39,677 nt of DNA, from assembly GCF_001552355.1 (NCBI RefSeq), contig NZ_BCRA01000055.1, positions 1 to 39,677 of the forward strand, given 5' to 3'. The notes under the pieces are model-generated. The model searched no databases. It was not told the origin of the DNA and saw only the letters and a program-made list of their open reading frames with translations. Below are positions 32,013 through 39,677 of the stretch, one piece after another; position 1 is the first letter of the stretch, and every line of letters starts with the position of its first letter. Source of the stretch: Microbacterium resistens NBRC 103078 (GTDB lineage: Bacteria; Actinomycetota; Actinomycetes; Actinomycetales; Microbacteriaceae). A program made the translations under genes and the position numbers.

Positions 32013-32618
32013 ATGCCCGCACGGATCGATCCGCAGGAGCGTCGTCAGCAGGTGATCGAGGCGACATTCCGCCTCGTGGTGGCCGAGGGCATCGAGGGTG
32101 TGTCGCTGCGGAAGGTGGCCGATGAGTCCGGTCTGAACATCGGCTCGGTGCGGCACTACTTCGATGGACATCACGATCTGCTCACCGCAGCGGCGGAGGA
32201 GGCGGGCGCCCGGATGGGTCACCGGCTCACCGCCCATCGCGCCGAAGGACTGCGCGGGCTCACCGGTGAGGCGGCGCTTGACGCCCTGCAAGCCCTGGTC
32301 GAGGCCGTCATGCCGGTCGATGCGCGGCGTCGTGACGAGGCAATCGTGGTCGTCGAACTGATCATGGCCTCCCGGACGATGCCGGTGTTCCGCGCGATGT
32401 CCGAACGCATGGCCGCTGACCTTGCTGCTGTCTTACGCGAGGCGCTCGACTCCCTCGACGTGCCAGACGTCGACCTCGCCGCTGCGCAGCTCGCCGCCGT
32501 CATCGGCGGGCTGACCCTGGACACCGTGACACCGCACGGCGCCCTGAGCGTCGAACGCATGCGAGCCGTCCTGCGGGCGCATCTGCAGATGCTGCTCGCG
32601 AACGCGCGTCACGGGTAA
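32013..32618 (+). CDS. TetR-family regulator of the ABC-F operon
   Basis: 201 residues from ATG at 32013, with AGGAG 4-8 nt upstream, five bases after the ABC-F stop. The DNA-binding domain (about 8-55) reads RRQQVIEATFRLVVAEGIEG, VSLRKVADESGLNIGSVRHY, F. The ligand domain is helical (TGEAALDALQALVEAVMPVD, MASRTMPVFRAMSERMAADL). It probably represses its own operon through the palindrome at 30308-30323 and is released by the drug exported or resisted by the operon. Confidence 0.88.
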   Translation: MPARIDPQERRQQVIEATFRLVVAEGIEGVSLRKVADESGLNIGSVRHYFDGHHDLLTAAAEEAGARMGHRLTAHRAEGLRGLTGEAALDALQALVEAVMPVDARRRDEAIVVVELIMASRTMPVFRAMSERMAADLAAVLREALDSLDVPDVDLAAAQLAAVIGGLTLDTVTPHGALSVERMRAVLRAHLQMLLANARHG

Positions 32619-32731
32619 TGCGTATGCCGGCGTGGCTGTTCACGCTGCTGGCCGCTGCGTTCGTGCTCTACACCGACGACCGCCGGACACGTTCACGGCA
32701 CGATCCTAATCACCTTCCCCTAGACACTTGA
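32618..32731 (+). pseudogene. MFS transporter, N-terminal stub
   Basis: The ATG overlaps the TetR stop (TAATG). The first residues MRMPAWLFTLLAAAFVLYTD are the start of a DHA1-type MFS drug transporter. After YTDD the sequence becomes unrelated (RRTRSRHDPNH) and stops at 32731, so only the first half-helix remains. It shows that the operon was once ABC-F, TetR and MFS pump, cut at about 32680. Confidence 0.6.
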
Positions 32732-32763
32732 GAAACAGACCAGGACTGCCATAAGGCTAGGCT

Positions 32764-33405
32764 GTGAGGATGCGACGTCCCTACGATCCGTCGATTGACG
32801 CGTGGGTCCCATGGTCGGCTGAACGAGTGGCGGCCGCCATCGACGGCACCGGGGCCTGGCTTTCAGGTGGCTGGGGGTTGGACATGTGGCTGGGACGCGT
32901 CACGCGAGCACATCGCGACATCGATGTGAGCGTCACGCGCGACGACTGGTACGCCCTCGCAGCGGCGCTTCGAACGGAGTTGAGGTTCTTCCGGGCGGAA
33001 TCTGGATGGCTCACTGAGCTGCGTGACGACGTCCAGGTTCCACCCGTCAACACGTGGTGCGCAGATTCCGCTGGCCGTTGGTGCCTGCAGATCAACCTTG
33101 AGGCCGGCGACGCAGCGGGATGGCGCTACCGCCGAGACGAGCGCGTCACTCGCGCATGGGAGGCGACGGTCGTCGCGATCGAAGGTGTGCCCGTCATGGC
33201 GCCCGAGGTTCAGCTGCTGTGGAAGAGTTGCCGCCCGTCACCGAAGGACGAGGCGGACTGGTCCGCGGTGCTTCCCGCACTTGATGACGATTCCCGTGAG
33301 TGGTTGCGTGCCGCCGTGCGCCTCGCCCATCCAGAGTCGCCGATGAACAGGGAGTACCAAGGGGGCAGGAAGGCGTCGCCACGGAACCGCGCATCAGTGC
33401 CCTGA
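32764..33405 (+). CDS. ANT(2'')/Lnu-like nucleotidyltransferase
   Basis: 213 residues from GTG at 32764, chosen because AAGG sits 7 nt upstream; ATG 32770 is the alternative. The segment WLSGGWGLDMWLGRVTRAHR followed by DIDVSV is the nucleotidyltransferase active-site motif (GG-W with DxD) in the wording seen in aminoglycoside 2''-adenylyltransferases and lincosamide transferases. The third acidic residue is probably in PEVQLLWKSCRPSPKDEADW. Such enzymes adenylylate a drug hydroxyl with ATP. Distant relatives have unrelated roles, so resistance is a reasonable inference, not shown. The last 15 residues look poorly conserved. Confidence 0.65.
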   Translation: MRMRRPYDPSIDAWVPWSAERVAAAIDGTGAWLSGGWGLDMWLGRVTRAHRDIDVSVTRDDWYALAAALRTELRFFRAESGWLTELRDDVQVPPVNTWCADSAGRWCLQINLEAGDAAGWRYRRDERVTRAWEATVVAIEGVPVMAPEVQLLWKSCRPSPKDEADWSAVLPALDDDSREWLRAAVRLAHPESPMNREYQGGRKASPRNRASVP

Positions 33406-33519
33406 CTTTGTCCGATATAACGTTCTCTGACGCGGGAGCGAGGGACGAGCCCCGCACTCCCCCGGCCAGGAACAGCCCCCGCGCCCCACGGCCGCCAGTG
33501 ACTTCCGAGGCTCGGATCA

Positions 33520-34158
33520 TCACCGCCGGTCGGAGTCGCGGAGAATGATCTCGGCGAGGCGTTCGATCTGGCCGGCGTATGCGCGTAGGAACTCCTCAGA
33601 GGTTGGATCGGCCCCAGTGAGTCCCTGGATGACATGGGGCAGGAAGGTGGGGGCCATCGCCGCACCCATGAGCATGACCATGAGGACCGTAGGGTCGATG
33701 CCGTCGTCGAGCTGCCCGTCGACCTGAAGTTGGCGGATCTGTTCGGCATTGCGGCTGAGGCGTTCGGAGCGCGAGGCGTAGTCGGGGTCGCCCTGTGGCC
33801 CATCGTATTCAAGCCCACTCCAGGCAAGCAGGCGGACGCTCTCGGGATTGTGGAGCGCCTCGAGAGCATAGTGGCGGATCTTCTCAGGCAGCGGCATGTC
33901 CGAGGAGACAAGCTCGTCCTCACGCTCCCGCCAGCGTTCGGAGATGGCCTTCGCGAGGCCCTCCTTGCCGTCGAAGTAGTACGAGATCAGCTGCTGGTTC
34001 ACCCCCGCACGCGCCGCGATGGAGCCGACTCGCGCGCCAGCGTAACCGTGTGCGGCGAACTCGCTGGTCGCCGCGTCGAGGATTCGCGCCCGAGTCCGCT
34101 CGGGATCACGCCGCCGCTCCCCTGGCTTCGGTGATCGACGCGGACCTGCGGAACTCAT
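33520..34158 (-). CDS. TetR-family regulator divergent from an MFS pump
   Basis: 212 residues. The DNA-binding domain (about 18-65) reads RTRARILDAATSEFAAHGYA, GARVGSIAARAGVNQQLISY, YFDGKEGL. A helical ligand-binding domain follows. It is divergent from the DHA2 transporter, with 104 bp between starts; the TGTAT/ATACA palindrome there is the likely operator. Substrate-induced release of the pump promoter is the usual scheme. Confidence 0.88.
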   Translation of the reverse strand: MSSAGPRRSPKPGERRRDPERTRARILDAATSEFAAHGYAGARVGSIAARAGVNQQLISYYFDGKEGLAKAISERWREREDELVSSDMPLPEKIRHYALEALHNPESVRLLAWSGLEYDGPQGDPDYASRSERLSRNAEQIRQLQVDGQLDDGIDPTVLMVMLMGAAMAPTFLPHVIQGLTGADPTSEEFLRAYAGQIERLAEIILRDSDRR

Positions 34159-34212
34159 GCCTCAACCATAACCGCAGGCGACTCATTCATCACGGACGAT
34201 GCCTCTATCATG

Positions 34213-34247
34213 TGTATGGTTGATACAGTCATTGCGCTGCTTGATAC
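34213..34247. promoter_or_regulatory. Operator/promoter candidate between TetR and the MFS gene
   Basis: TGTAT (34213-34217), 5 nt, ATACA (34223-34227) is a perfect inverted repeat. The heptamer ttgatac occurs at 34220-34226 and again at 34241-34247, so one copy overlaps the palindrome and both could serve as promoter elements for the pump gene. Confidence 0.45.
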
Positions 34248-34262
34248 TGACCAGAAGGAGGA

Positions 34263-35729
34263 ATGGTGGCCGTCCAAGCTTCGCCGCGTACCCAGGGGAC
34301 GACCATGCGCTGGTGGGCGCTCATGGTCGCGATCGCCGCCGTGCTGGTGGACATGATCGACAACCAGATCGTCACGGTCGCACTGCCCACCATCCAGCGC
34401 GAGCTCGGCGCTCTGGATGCCGGCCTGCAGTGGATCTCGGCGGGCTACGCGCTGGGGTTCGCACTGACCTTGATCACGGGCGCACGCCTCGGAGATCGGT
34501 TCGGATACACTCGCCTGTTCGTCGCTGGCATGAGCGTCTTCGCTGTCGCCTCGCTGGCCGCCGGGGTTGCGCCAACTTCTGAGATCCTGATTGCCGCGCG
34601 CGTGGTGCAGGGCGTCGGCTCTGGGTTGATGGTTCCGCAGGTGCTGTCGTTCATCCACACCGGCTTCCAGGGCGCGGAGCAGGCGAAGGCGATGAGCTTC
34701 TACGCCGCCGCGTTCCCGCTCGGCGGCCTCGCTGGTCCCATGCTCGGCGGTATCCTTACCCAGGCCGACTTGTTCGGGACGGGATGGCGCGCCGTGTTCC
34801 TCGTCAATGTGCCCATCGGCGTCATCGCGGTGATCGGCGCCCTGATCACCATGCCCCGGCACGCGGTGACGCGGCGCCGCGGGTTGGACCTCAGTGGTCT
34901 CCTGCTGCTCACGCTCGCCCTGCTCGCTGCGCTGTTTCCGATCGTGCAGGGCAGGGAGCTCGGCTGGCCGTGGTGGGCCATCGCTCTGATGCTCGCGAGC
35001 ATCCCCCTGTTCGCGCTCTTCCTCACCGCCCAGCGCTCATCCGCAAGACGCGGAGCAGAGCCTCTGATCGACCCCACTCTGCTCCGTTCGACCAGCCTGC
35101 TCGCCGTCCAGGCGGTGTTGTTCGTCGTCAACGCGTCGGTCGCGGTGTTCTTCGTCCTCACGCTCCACCTCCAGGAGACCCTTGGATACACCCCCCTGCA
35201 GGCAGCCCTCACGTTCGTGCCGGCAACCGTCGGCATCGTCGCCGGGAACGTCCTCGCATTCCGGCTCACTGCCCGGCTCGGGAGAGTCCTCCCCGCGGCC
35301 GGCGTCACGTGCACCCTTGCCAGCCTCACCGTGATCGCCGTTCTCGCGCTCCTGCTCGGACGGGACCTGAGCGGATGGACCATACTCGTCCCCGCGCTCG
35401 TGTTCGGGGCAGGCATGGGCGCAGCCCTGAACTCCCTGTTCGCCTCGTACATGGCCCACACCAGCCCCGAACAAGCAGGATCGGCCTCCGGCATCCTGAA
35501 CACGACCATCCAGCTCGGCACCGCTACCGGCATCGCCCTCTTCGGCACCCTCTACTTCACCGCCGTCGGCCAGGGCTCCGAGACCGCCACCGCATACAGC
35601 CTCCTCGCAGCAGCCGCGCTCCTCGCGGTCGGACTCGCCCTCACCCCGGCAATGCCGAAGGCGACCACAGCCACCCCGGCCACCGCCACGCCGGACACCA
35701 CCGTTCAAGCTCACGAAGGAGTCCGATAG
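34263..35729 (+). CDS. DHA2-type (EmrB/QacA) MFS drug transporter
   Basis: 488 residues, about 14 membrane helices. Helix 1 holds the DHA2 motif MIDNQIVTVALPTIQRELGA. Motif A follows (GARLGDRFGYTRLF), then LIAARVVQGVGSGLMVPQVL-like motif B and motif C with GGLAGPMLGGIL. The C-terminal tail is Ala/Thr/Pro-rich and soluble. A strong GAAGGAGGA site precedes the ATG. These pumps export drugs or dyes against protons across the cytoplasmic membrane. Control by the divergent TetR gene is probable. Confidence 0.92.
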   Translation: MVAVQASPRTQGTTMRWWALMVAIAAVLVDMIDNQIVTVALPTIQRELGALDAGLQWISAGYALGFALTLITGARLGDRFGYTRLFVAGMSVFAVASLAAGVAPTSEILIAARVVQGVGSGLMVPQVLSFIHTGFQGAEQAKAMSFYAAAFPLGGLAGPMLGGILTQADLFGTGWRAVFLVNVPIGVIAVIGALITMPRHAVTRRRGLDLSGLLLLTLALLAALFPIVQGRELGWPWWAIALMLASIPLFALFLTAQRSSARRGAEPLIDPTLLRSTSLLAVQAVLFVVNASVAVFFVLTLHLQETLGYTPLQAALTFVPATVGIVAGNVLAFRLTARLGRVLPAAGVTCTLASLTVIAVLALLLGRDLSGWTILVPALVFGAGMGAALNSLFASYMAHTSPEQAGSASGILNTTIQLGTATGIALFGTLYFTAVGQGSETATAYSLLAAAALLAVGLALTPAMPKATTATPATATPDTTVQAHEGVR

Positions 35730-36191
35730 AGCTGAAGGCCGAGAATACCAACAGCCGATGTGGCGTTCCCGAAGCGGATTACGGACAAACGCGACCCCAG
35801 CATCGATACGCAAACGGGGGCCTCGCGGCGCATCCAAAAGCCGGAGAAGCGCCTGGAGGAGCGTAGGGGGCTGCGACATGTCCACGCGGCGTTTGTTCAA
35901 GCCCGAGTAGCACAGCCTTCCTTGCTTCCACGAGAACAGCTCGTCGCAAGAACATGGGGGCGTCGCCACGGCAGAGGACAGGCGACAGGAACGGGCCGGC
36001 ACCGTGCTCACGGGACTGCGCCAACCGATATTGCGGTCCTCGGGCGCGGCTAGGCTCCTTCGTGGGGCTTATAGCGTGAGGTCGAGGATCGCTTGCCGCG
36101 CCCCCTGCACGGCAAGGGAACCCATCCGGACGTCTGGGCGGCGGGGCTTCCCGCGCCAATGGGAGAATCCCAGTCACAGGGAAGGAGGGGG
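35730..36191. other. Intergenic region, no gene recognised
   Basis: About 460 bp between the MFS pump and the next gene. A minus-strand frame is open across part of it and into the antisense of the pump, but its composition is that of a shadow. No repeat, RNA gene or recognisable gene remnant was seen. A promoter for the following gene is expected near 36060-36180. Confidence 0.3.
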
Positions 36192-37304
36192 ATGGATCGG
36201 ACGAAGCAGACCCGCTCGCCTGCCGACGGCGAGCATCCGCACGGCGACAGGAAGCGCCGTCGGTGGCTGATGCCCGCCGTCTGGGTGATGGTGCCACTGC
36301 TCGCGATCGCCGGCGTCGTCACCCTCGTCGAGACGACGACCAGCCCGGCCGAGACGCGGCCGTCGAACGCGATCGCCACCGGAGAGATCGTCGGAGGCAG
36401 GCATGTCGCGGTTCTCGCGTACGAGACCGACACCTTCCCGCACGTCGACCTTTTCCGCATCGGCTCGATCGGCTACAGCGTGCAGGCCATCGCGTTCGAC
36501 CTCGACACCGGGGAGCGCCTGTGGGACACGATGCTCTCCAACGACTTCCCGTCGATCGGGGCCGAGGCCCTCGCCGTGGGCGGCGGCTACGCCTACGTCC
36601 GCACCGACGACGGGCTGGTGATCCTCGACGCCGCGACCGGCGGCATCGAGGCCCGCGACGAGCAGGTACCGGGGCTGGAGGACGACTACGTCGCCTCACT
36701 CACCTCGTACGCCTATGACGAGCCATCCCGGCAGATCGTGCTGCGCGACCGGGACGACGCCGTCCTCGCCATCCCCGTCGGCTCCGTCACCGCGAAGCCT
36801 GCACCGCCGGACGTCTCGCTCCGCTGGGAGGGCGAGCTCACCGCCACCGAGCCCGATCCGTTCCTGTACTCGCAGACGATGGAAGACGCCACGAACCACA
36901 AGGCTCAGCTACCGGGACCGGAGCCGGAGCCGGACCCGCTGACCGGCATCGTGCCCGACACCAACATGCTGCGCGCCTCCTGGGCGCCGGACGACGCCTG
37001 GACCGCGAACATCGTGCTCGACCCGAACACCGGATACGCAGCCGGCTCCGACCAAGGGTTCGCGGTGTCCGAGGCGCACGAGGGCGGCAGGTACACCTAC
37101 CAGGTCGCCGACCTCGAGACCCGAACGTCGCAGGCGCGGCTCGATGTCCCTTCCGGGGCGGGGATCGACACCGTCACGGTCGACGCGGCCGGATACGTCG
37201 TAATGACGGTCCCCAATGCGGATCAGCAAGGCCTCCTCGTCGTCGCCACCGCCGACTCCATCCGCGCGTCGGTGATCGGCGAACGGGGATGGCTCGGGTG
37301 GTGA
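36192..37304 (+). CDS. Membrane-anchored beta-propeller-like protein (PA2928-like)
   Basis: 370 residues from ATG 36192, chosen for its GGAGGGGG site; the open frame extends 33 codons further up without a site. A basic N-terminus (HPHGDRKRRR) and one membrane helix (WLMPAVWVMVPLLAIAGVVT) anchor it with the body outside. The body has repeated strand pairs of PQQ/WD-propeller character: IAFDLDTGERLWDTMLSNDF, LVILDAATGGIEARD, with GGRHVAVLAYETD near its start. It resembles PA2928-family proteins of unknown function; that assignment is tentative. It is followed by a strong hairpin, so it is monocistronic. Confidence 0.6.
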   Translation: MDRTKQTRSPADGEHPHGDRKRRRWLMPAVWVMVPLLAIAGVVTLVETTTSPAETRPSNAIATGEIVGGRHVAVLAYETDTFPHVDLFRIGSIGYSVQAIAFDLDTGERLWDTMLSNDFPSIGAEALAVGGGYAYVRTDDGLVILDAATGGIEARDEQVPGLEDDYVASLTSYAYDEPSRQIVLRDRDDAVLAIPVGSVTAKPAPPDVSLRWEGELTATEPDPFLYSQTMEDATNHKAQLPGPEPEPDPLTGIVPDTNMLRASWAPDDAWTANIVLDPNTGYAAGSDQGFAVSEAHEGGRYTYQVADLETRTSQARLDVPSGAGIDTVTVDAAGYVVMTVPNADQQGLLVVATADSIRASVIGERGWLGW

Positions 37305-37325
37305 CCCGAGCTGCTTCAGCTCGGG
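37305..37325 (+). terminator. Terminator hairpin after the propeller-like gene
   Basis: cccgagctg (37305-37313), loop ctt, cagctcggg (37317-37325): perfect 9-bp arms starting right after the stop codon. No T-tract follows. Confidence 0.5.
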
Positions 37326-37889
37326 AATGAGTGGCGAGATCTCGATCGCCCGTCGAATGGCCTGGCCCAGCGCGGACCTAGCCCGAGACTGCGGCGAAGA
37401 GGGCGTCGAGGGACGACAACGCCTCTCGTGCGCACCCCGTTAAGGCGACGGAGAGGTACCGGGCCATCAGCCGCGCGACCGCCCCGTTCCCCAACCGGTC
37501 TCGGAGCCGACCTCGCGGTCGCCGCATTGGACGCAATCCAACAGCGAGGGGAAGACCGCCCGCGGGCTCGGACAGACGTCGGCGATCAGCATGCCATCAC
37601 GAACCTCTTGGGAGTCGGCTGAGATCATCGCGCTTTTCACGACGAAGGACGTCAGCGCCAGGTCCGGTCGCGCTGCCCGGATGACTGCGTGCTCATCGTC
37701 GGCTGCATGCCGCGGAGTCCGGCGATCATCTGATACGCCACGGCGCGCGCCAGCGGTATGGGCGAGCGTGGTCATCAGTCATCGGACGAGGGCGATGTCC
37801 GGCCCCCGGTGCGGGTTGACTCAGAGGTGAACCTCGTGGAATCCTTTCGATTGTCGAATTATCTATTGATCGAATAAGTGAGGTGTGGG
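37326..37889. other. Remnant-rich intergenic region
   Basis: No intact gene. On the minus strand a 50-codon frame ending at 37378 reads like a protein end (VARLMARYLSVALTGCAREA, LSSLDALFAAVSG). At about 37600-37690 another minus frame gives AVIRAARPDLALTSFVVKSA and more, loosely like a TacA-type (DUF1778) antitoxin. Neither has a start or neighbours that would make it functional. The last 70 bp are AT-rich and hold the promoter of the monooxygenase gene. Confidence 0.35.
37846..37874 (+). promoter_or_regulatory. AT-rich promoter with inverted repeat before the monooxygenase
   Basis: ttcgat (37846-37851) and atcgaa (37869-37874) are complementary in a strongly AT-rich stretch ending 15 bp before the ATG. 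It is a candidate operator for an unlinked regulator. Confidence 0.4.
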
Positions 37890-39086
37890 ATGCGTGCGGT
37901 GGTCGTGGGCGGAGGTATCGCGGGGCCGGCGACGGCGATGGCGTTGCAGGCTGTGGGGATCGAACCCCTTCTGCTGGATGCGAACCCGGCCGACAGGGGC
38001 GAGGTCGGGTCGTGGTTCACCATCGCGGCCAACGGTGTCGCCGCACTCGACGCGATCGGGGCGCTGGAGCAGGTTCGCGGGCTCGGGGTCCCCACCGATC
38101 GGAACGTCATGGTGAGCGCATCGGGACGCACCCTCGGTGTCATCCCCCTCGGAGCCGCACGCGAGGACGGCACAGTGGCGCTGTCGTTCAAGCGAACCCG
38201 ACTGGCCTCAGCTTTGACGGATCTGGCACGGCAACGGGGCATTGAGGTGCGCTCGCAGTCCCGCGTGACTAGCGCATCCACGGACGATCGCGGAGCCAGC
38301 GTGACATTGGAATCAGGTGAGACGATCGCCGGGGACCTCGTGATCGGGGCCGATGGGATCAACTCGGTGGTACGTTCCGCGATCGACCCACAAGCGCCGA
38401 CGAGGCGTTACATGGGGCTGGCCAACTTTGGCGGGATCACGGAGAGCACCGCGCTCGCGGCAAGCCTGGAACCAGGCGCGTGGCGACTGGTCTTCGGCAG
38501 GCGCGCGTTCTTCGGCGCACTGCCGACCCCGGCCGGTGATGTCGTGTGGTTCGTCAACGTCCCACGACAGCCCGTCTCACGGCAGGAGCGGGCCACCACT
38601 CCCCCCGCCACATGGCGGGCGTTGCTCGCCGACCTCGCCGCCGCGGATCCCGGCCCGTTCCACGACCTCATCACCACCGGCCGACTCGAACTCGCCGGCG
38701 ACAATACCTACGACCTGCCCCACGTCCCCACCTGGCACCGAGGACGCCTCGGACTCGTCGGTGACGCGATCCACGCGCCCGCCCCGAGCTCAGGCCAAGG
38801 CGCCTCGATGGCACTGGAAGATGCCGTCGTCCTCGCCTCCTGTCTCCACACGGAGACCACGCCCGAGCGTGCATTCACCACCTTCGAAGAGCAGCGGCGC
38901 CGCCGGGTCGAACGCATCGTCGCCGAAGGAGCACGCTCAAGCAGCTCCAAGACAGCCGGCTCCATGCAACGCATCGTCCAAGACGCCATCCTGCGCATCG
39001 TCTTCCAGCGCATCGCCACACGAGACACGCAGGCCTGGATAACCGACCACCGCGTCACCCTCCCCGCTGGCGTCACACCACCCTGA
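37890..39086 (+). CDS. FAD-dependent aromatic/drug monooxygenase (PHBH fold)
   Basis: 398 residues from ATG 37890. The FAD dinucleotide-binding loop VVVGGGIAGPATAMAL opens the protein, GDLVIGADGINSVVR is the DG motif region, and LGLVGDAIHAPAPSSGQGAS is the GD motif that binds the FAD ribityl chain. This combination marks class A flavoprotein monooxygenases (p-hydroxybenzoate hydroxylase fold, which also contains Tet(X)-like drug-modifying enzymes). The C-terminal 50 residues are helical. Substrate unknown. It stands alone behind its own promoter. Confidence 0.88.
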   Translation: MRAVVVGGGIAGPATAMALQAVGIEPLLLDANPADRGEVGSWFTIAANGVAALDAIGALEQVRGLGVPTDRNVMVSASGRTLGVIPLGAAREDGTVALSFKRTRLASALTDLARQRGIEVRSQSRVTSASTDDRGASVTLESGETIAGDLVIGADGINSVVRSAIDPQAPTRRYMGLANFGGITESTALAASLEPGAWRLVFGRRAFFGALPTPAGDVVWFVNVPRQPVSRQERATTPPATWRALLADLAAADPGPFHDLITTGRLELAGDNTYDLPHVPTWHRGRLGLVGDAIHAPAPSSGQGASMALEDAVVLASCLHTETTPERAFTTFEEQRRRRVERIVAEGARSSSSKTAGSMQRIVQDAILRIVFQRIATRDTQAWITDHRVTLPAGVTPP

Positions 39087-39258
39087 CGTCGCTACAGTCG
39101 CCCCGGACTGGATCGCGATAGCCGACGCCGTCGCATTTCACGAAACCTGGCTCCGTTCGACGCACCCACTCCTAGGCAGGGTATGCGGAGGACGCGACCT
39201 GAAACCTGTCAGGCCTTAGCGCGCTCTTATTGGTCGCATTGCTGATCGGAGGAACATA
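39087..39258. other. Intergenic region, nothing recognised
   Basis: 172 bp between the monooxygenase and the following TTG-start gene. No hairpin with a T-tract or repeat was seen. A promoter for the downstream gene is expected in the more AT-rich 39215-39250. Confidence 0.3.
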
Positions 39259-39677
39259 TTGCCTCACGCCCCCATCGGATACCTGATAGGCAGCGTAGTC
39301 ACCGCCGCAATCACGTATCTATCGTTGTGGCCCCGACCGACCAACGGACCGCGAGCTACACCGACGTCAGTACTCGCCATGGCGGGCAGTGAACTGCCGC
39401 ACATCTTCCTCCTCCTGAATGCCACGTCAACAACGTTGGCAATTGCGGAGGGCGCGCCCTTCTCGATCGTCGGGGGCGTGGCGCTGGCGCTTTCGTCGCT
39501 GGCCGCGATCGGGCAGGTCGCCGTGATCGTCTTGGCGAGCCGTGGACGATCCGCCATCTCTGACTCATTGGCTGCCGCTTATGGCGACGTCGGTCTGTCA
39601 CGATCACCGGGTTGGCGGCATTGGCTGCGCGCCGCGCTGGCCCCGGCACGCCTCCGTCGGCGCAGCGTGGAACGGAC
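39259..39677 (+). CDS. Membrane-anchored alpha/beta hydrolase-like protein, N-terminal part
   Basis: The frame starts at TTG 39259, supported by GGAGGA six bases upstream, and is open to the end of the window (about 139 codons). The product begins LPHAPIGYLIGSVVTAAITY, then SLWPRPTNGPRATPTSV, a hydrophobic segment HIFLLLNATSTTLAIAEG and another, IVGGVALALSSLAAIGQVAV, then a basic stretch. I know this N-terminal membrane region from actinobacterial esterase/alpha-beta hydrolases, whose catalytic domain would lie beyond the window. The catalytic part is not visible, so the enzyme call is tentative. The TTG start explains why ATG/GTG searches miss it. Confidence 0.55.
   Translation, partial: MPHAPIGYLIGSVVTAAITYLSLWPRPTNGPRATPTSVLAMAGSELPHIFLLLNATSTTLAIAEGAPFSIVGGVALALSSLAAIGQVAVIVLASRGRSAISDSLAAAYGDVGLSRSPGWRHWLRAALAPARLRRRSVER

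Noticed and set aside
35037..36011. 324-codon minus-strand open frame
   Set aside because: Mostly antisense to the MFS pump, with no recognisable domain and poor composition.
1..39677. CRISPR arrays, rRNA genes, complete tRNA genes
   Set aside because: No regularly spaced repeats, no rRNA signature sequences and no full cloverleaf were seen on either strand; the only tRNA-like segment is the 3' fragment at 248-289.

Overview
The window is high-GC DNA with actinobacterial features: GTG and TTG starts, ATGA and GTGA start/stop overlaps, an NrdI-type gene beside a manganese-type ABC importer, and a MobF relaxase of the actinobacterial TraA type. The style suggests Actinomycetota, most likely Micrococcales (Microbacteriaceae-like); this is inferred from gene content, not from a marker gene. 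It looks like a mosaic accessory island. It starts at a tRNA-Pro 3' fragment (248-289) with a terminator-like hairpin beyond it, the usual scar of integration into a tRNA gene.

Left arm (about 300-14,540): a HIRAN-like protein, a 54-residue membrane protein, a lipid kinase and a fatty acid desaturase overlapping as GTGA, an ArsR-SulP operon, a graveyard of fragments (IS30 transposase, ATP-dependent DNA ligase tail, cytosine methylase tail) around a RelE/Phd-like toxin-antitoxin pair, and a MacB-like efflux operon (lipoprotein, adaptor, ATPase, permease) divergent from its probable response regulator and histidine kinase.

Middle (14,540-22,930): a TetR remnant, then an IS3-family element with an IS110-family element inserted inside its orfB, then an adenine-methylase remnant. 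The non-coding left end of the IS110 element holds short segments that match or pair with its own ends and with its actual insertion site, in the order expected for a bridge RNA. Next come two convergent DtxR/MntR-family regulators, a manganese-type ABC importer operon, and a broken nrdI with a possible NrdR box.

Right of centre (23,020-30,330): a mobilisation module with a decayed integrase and excisionase, a small membrane protein, a DprA-like protein, a Schlafen/AlbA_2 protein and a 1185-residue TraA relaxase-helicase. Paired hairpins upstream of the relaxase are an oriT candidate.

Right arm (30,330-39,677): resistance-type cargo. This comprises an ABC-F protein with a TetR regulator and the first codons of a lost MFS pump, an ANT-like nucleotidyltransferase, a divergent TetR/DHA2 MFS pair, a membrane-anchored propeller-like protein, an FAD monooxygenase, and the start of an alpha/beta hydrolase-like gene that runs off the window. 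No rRNA genes, CRISPR arrays or complete tRNAs were seen.
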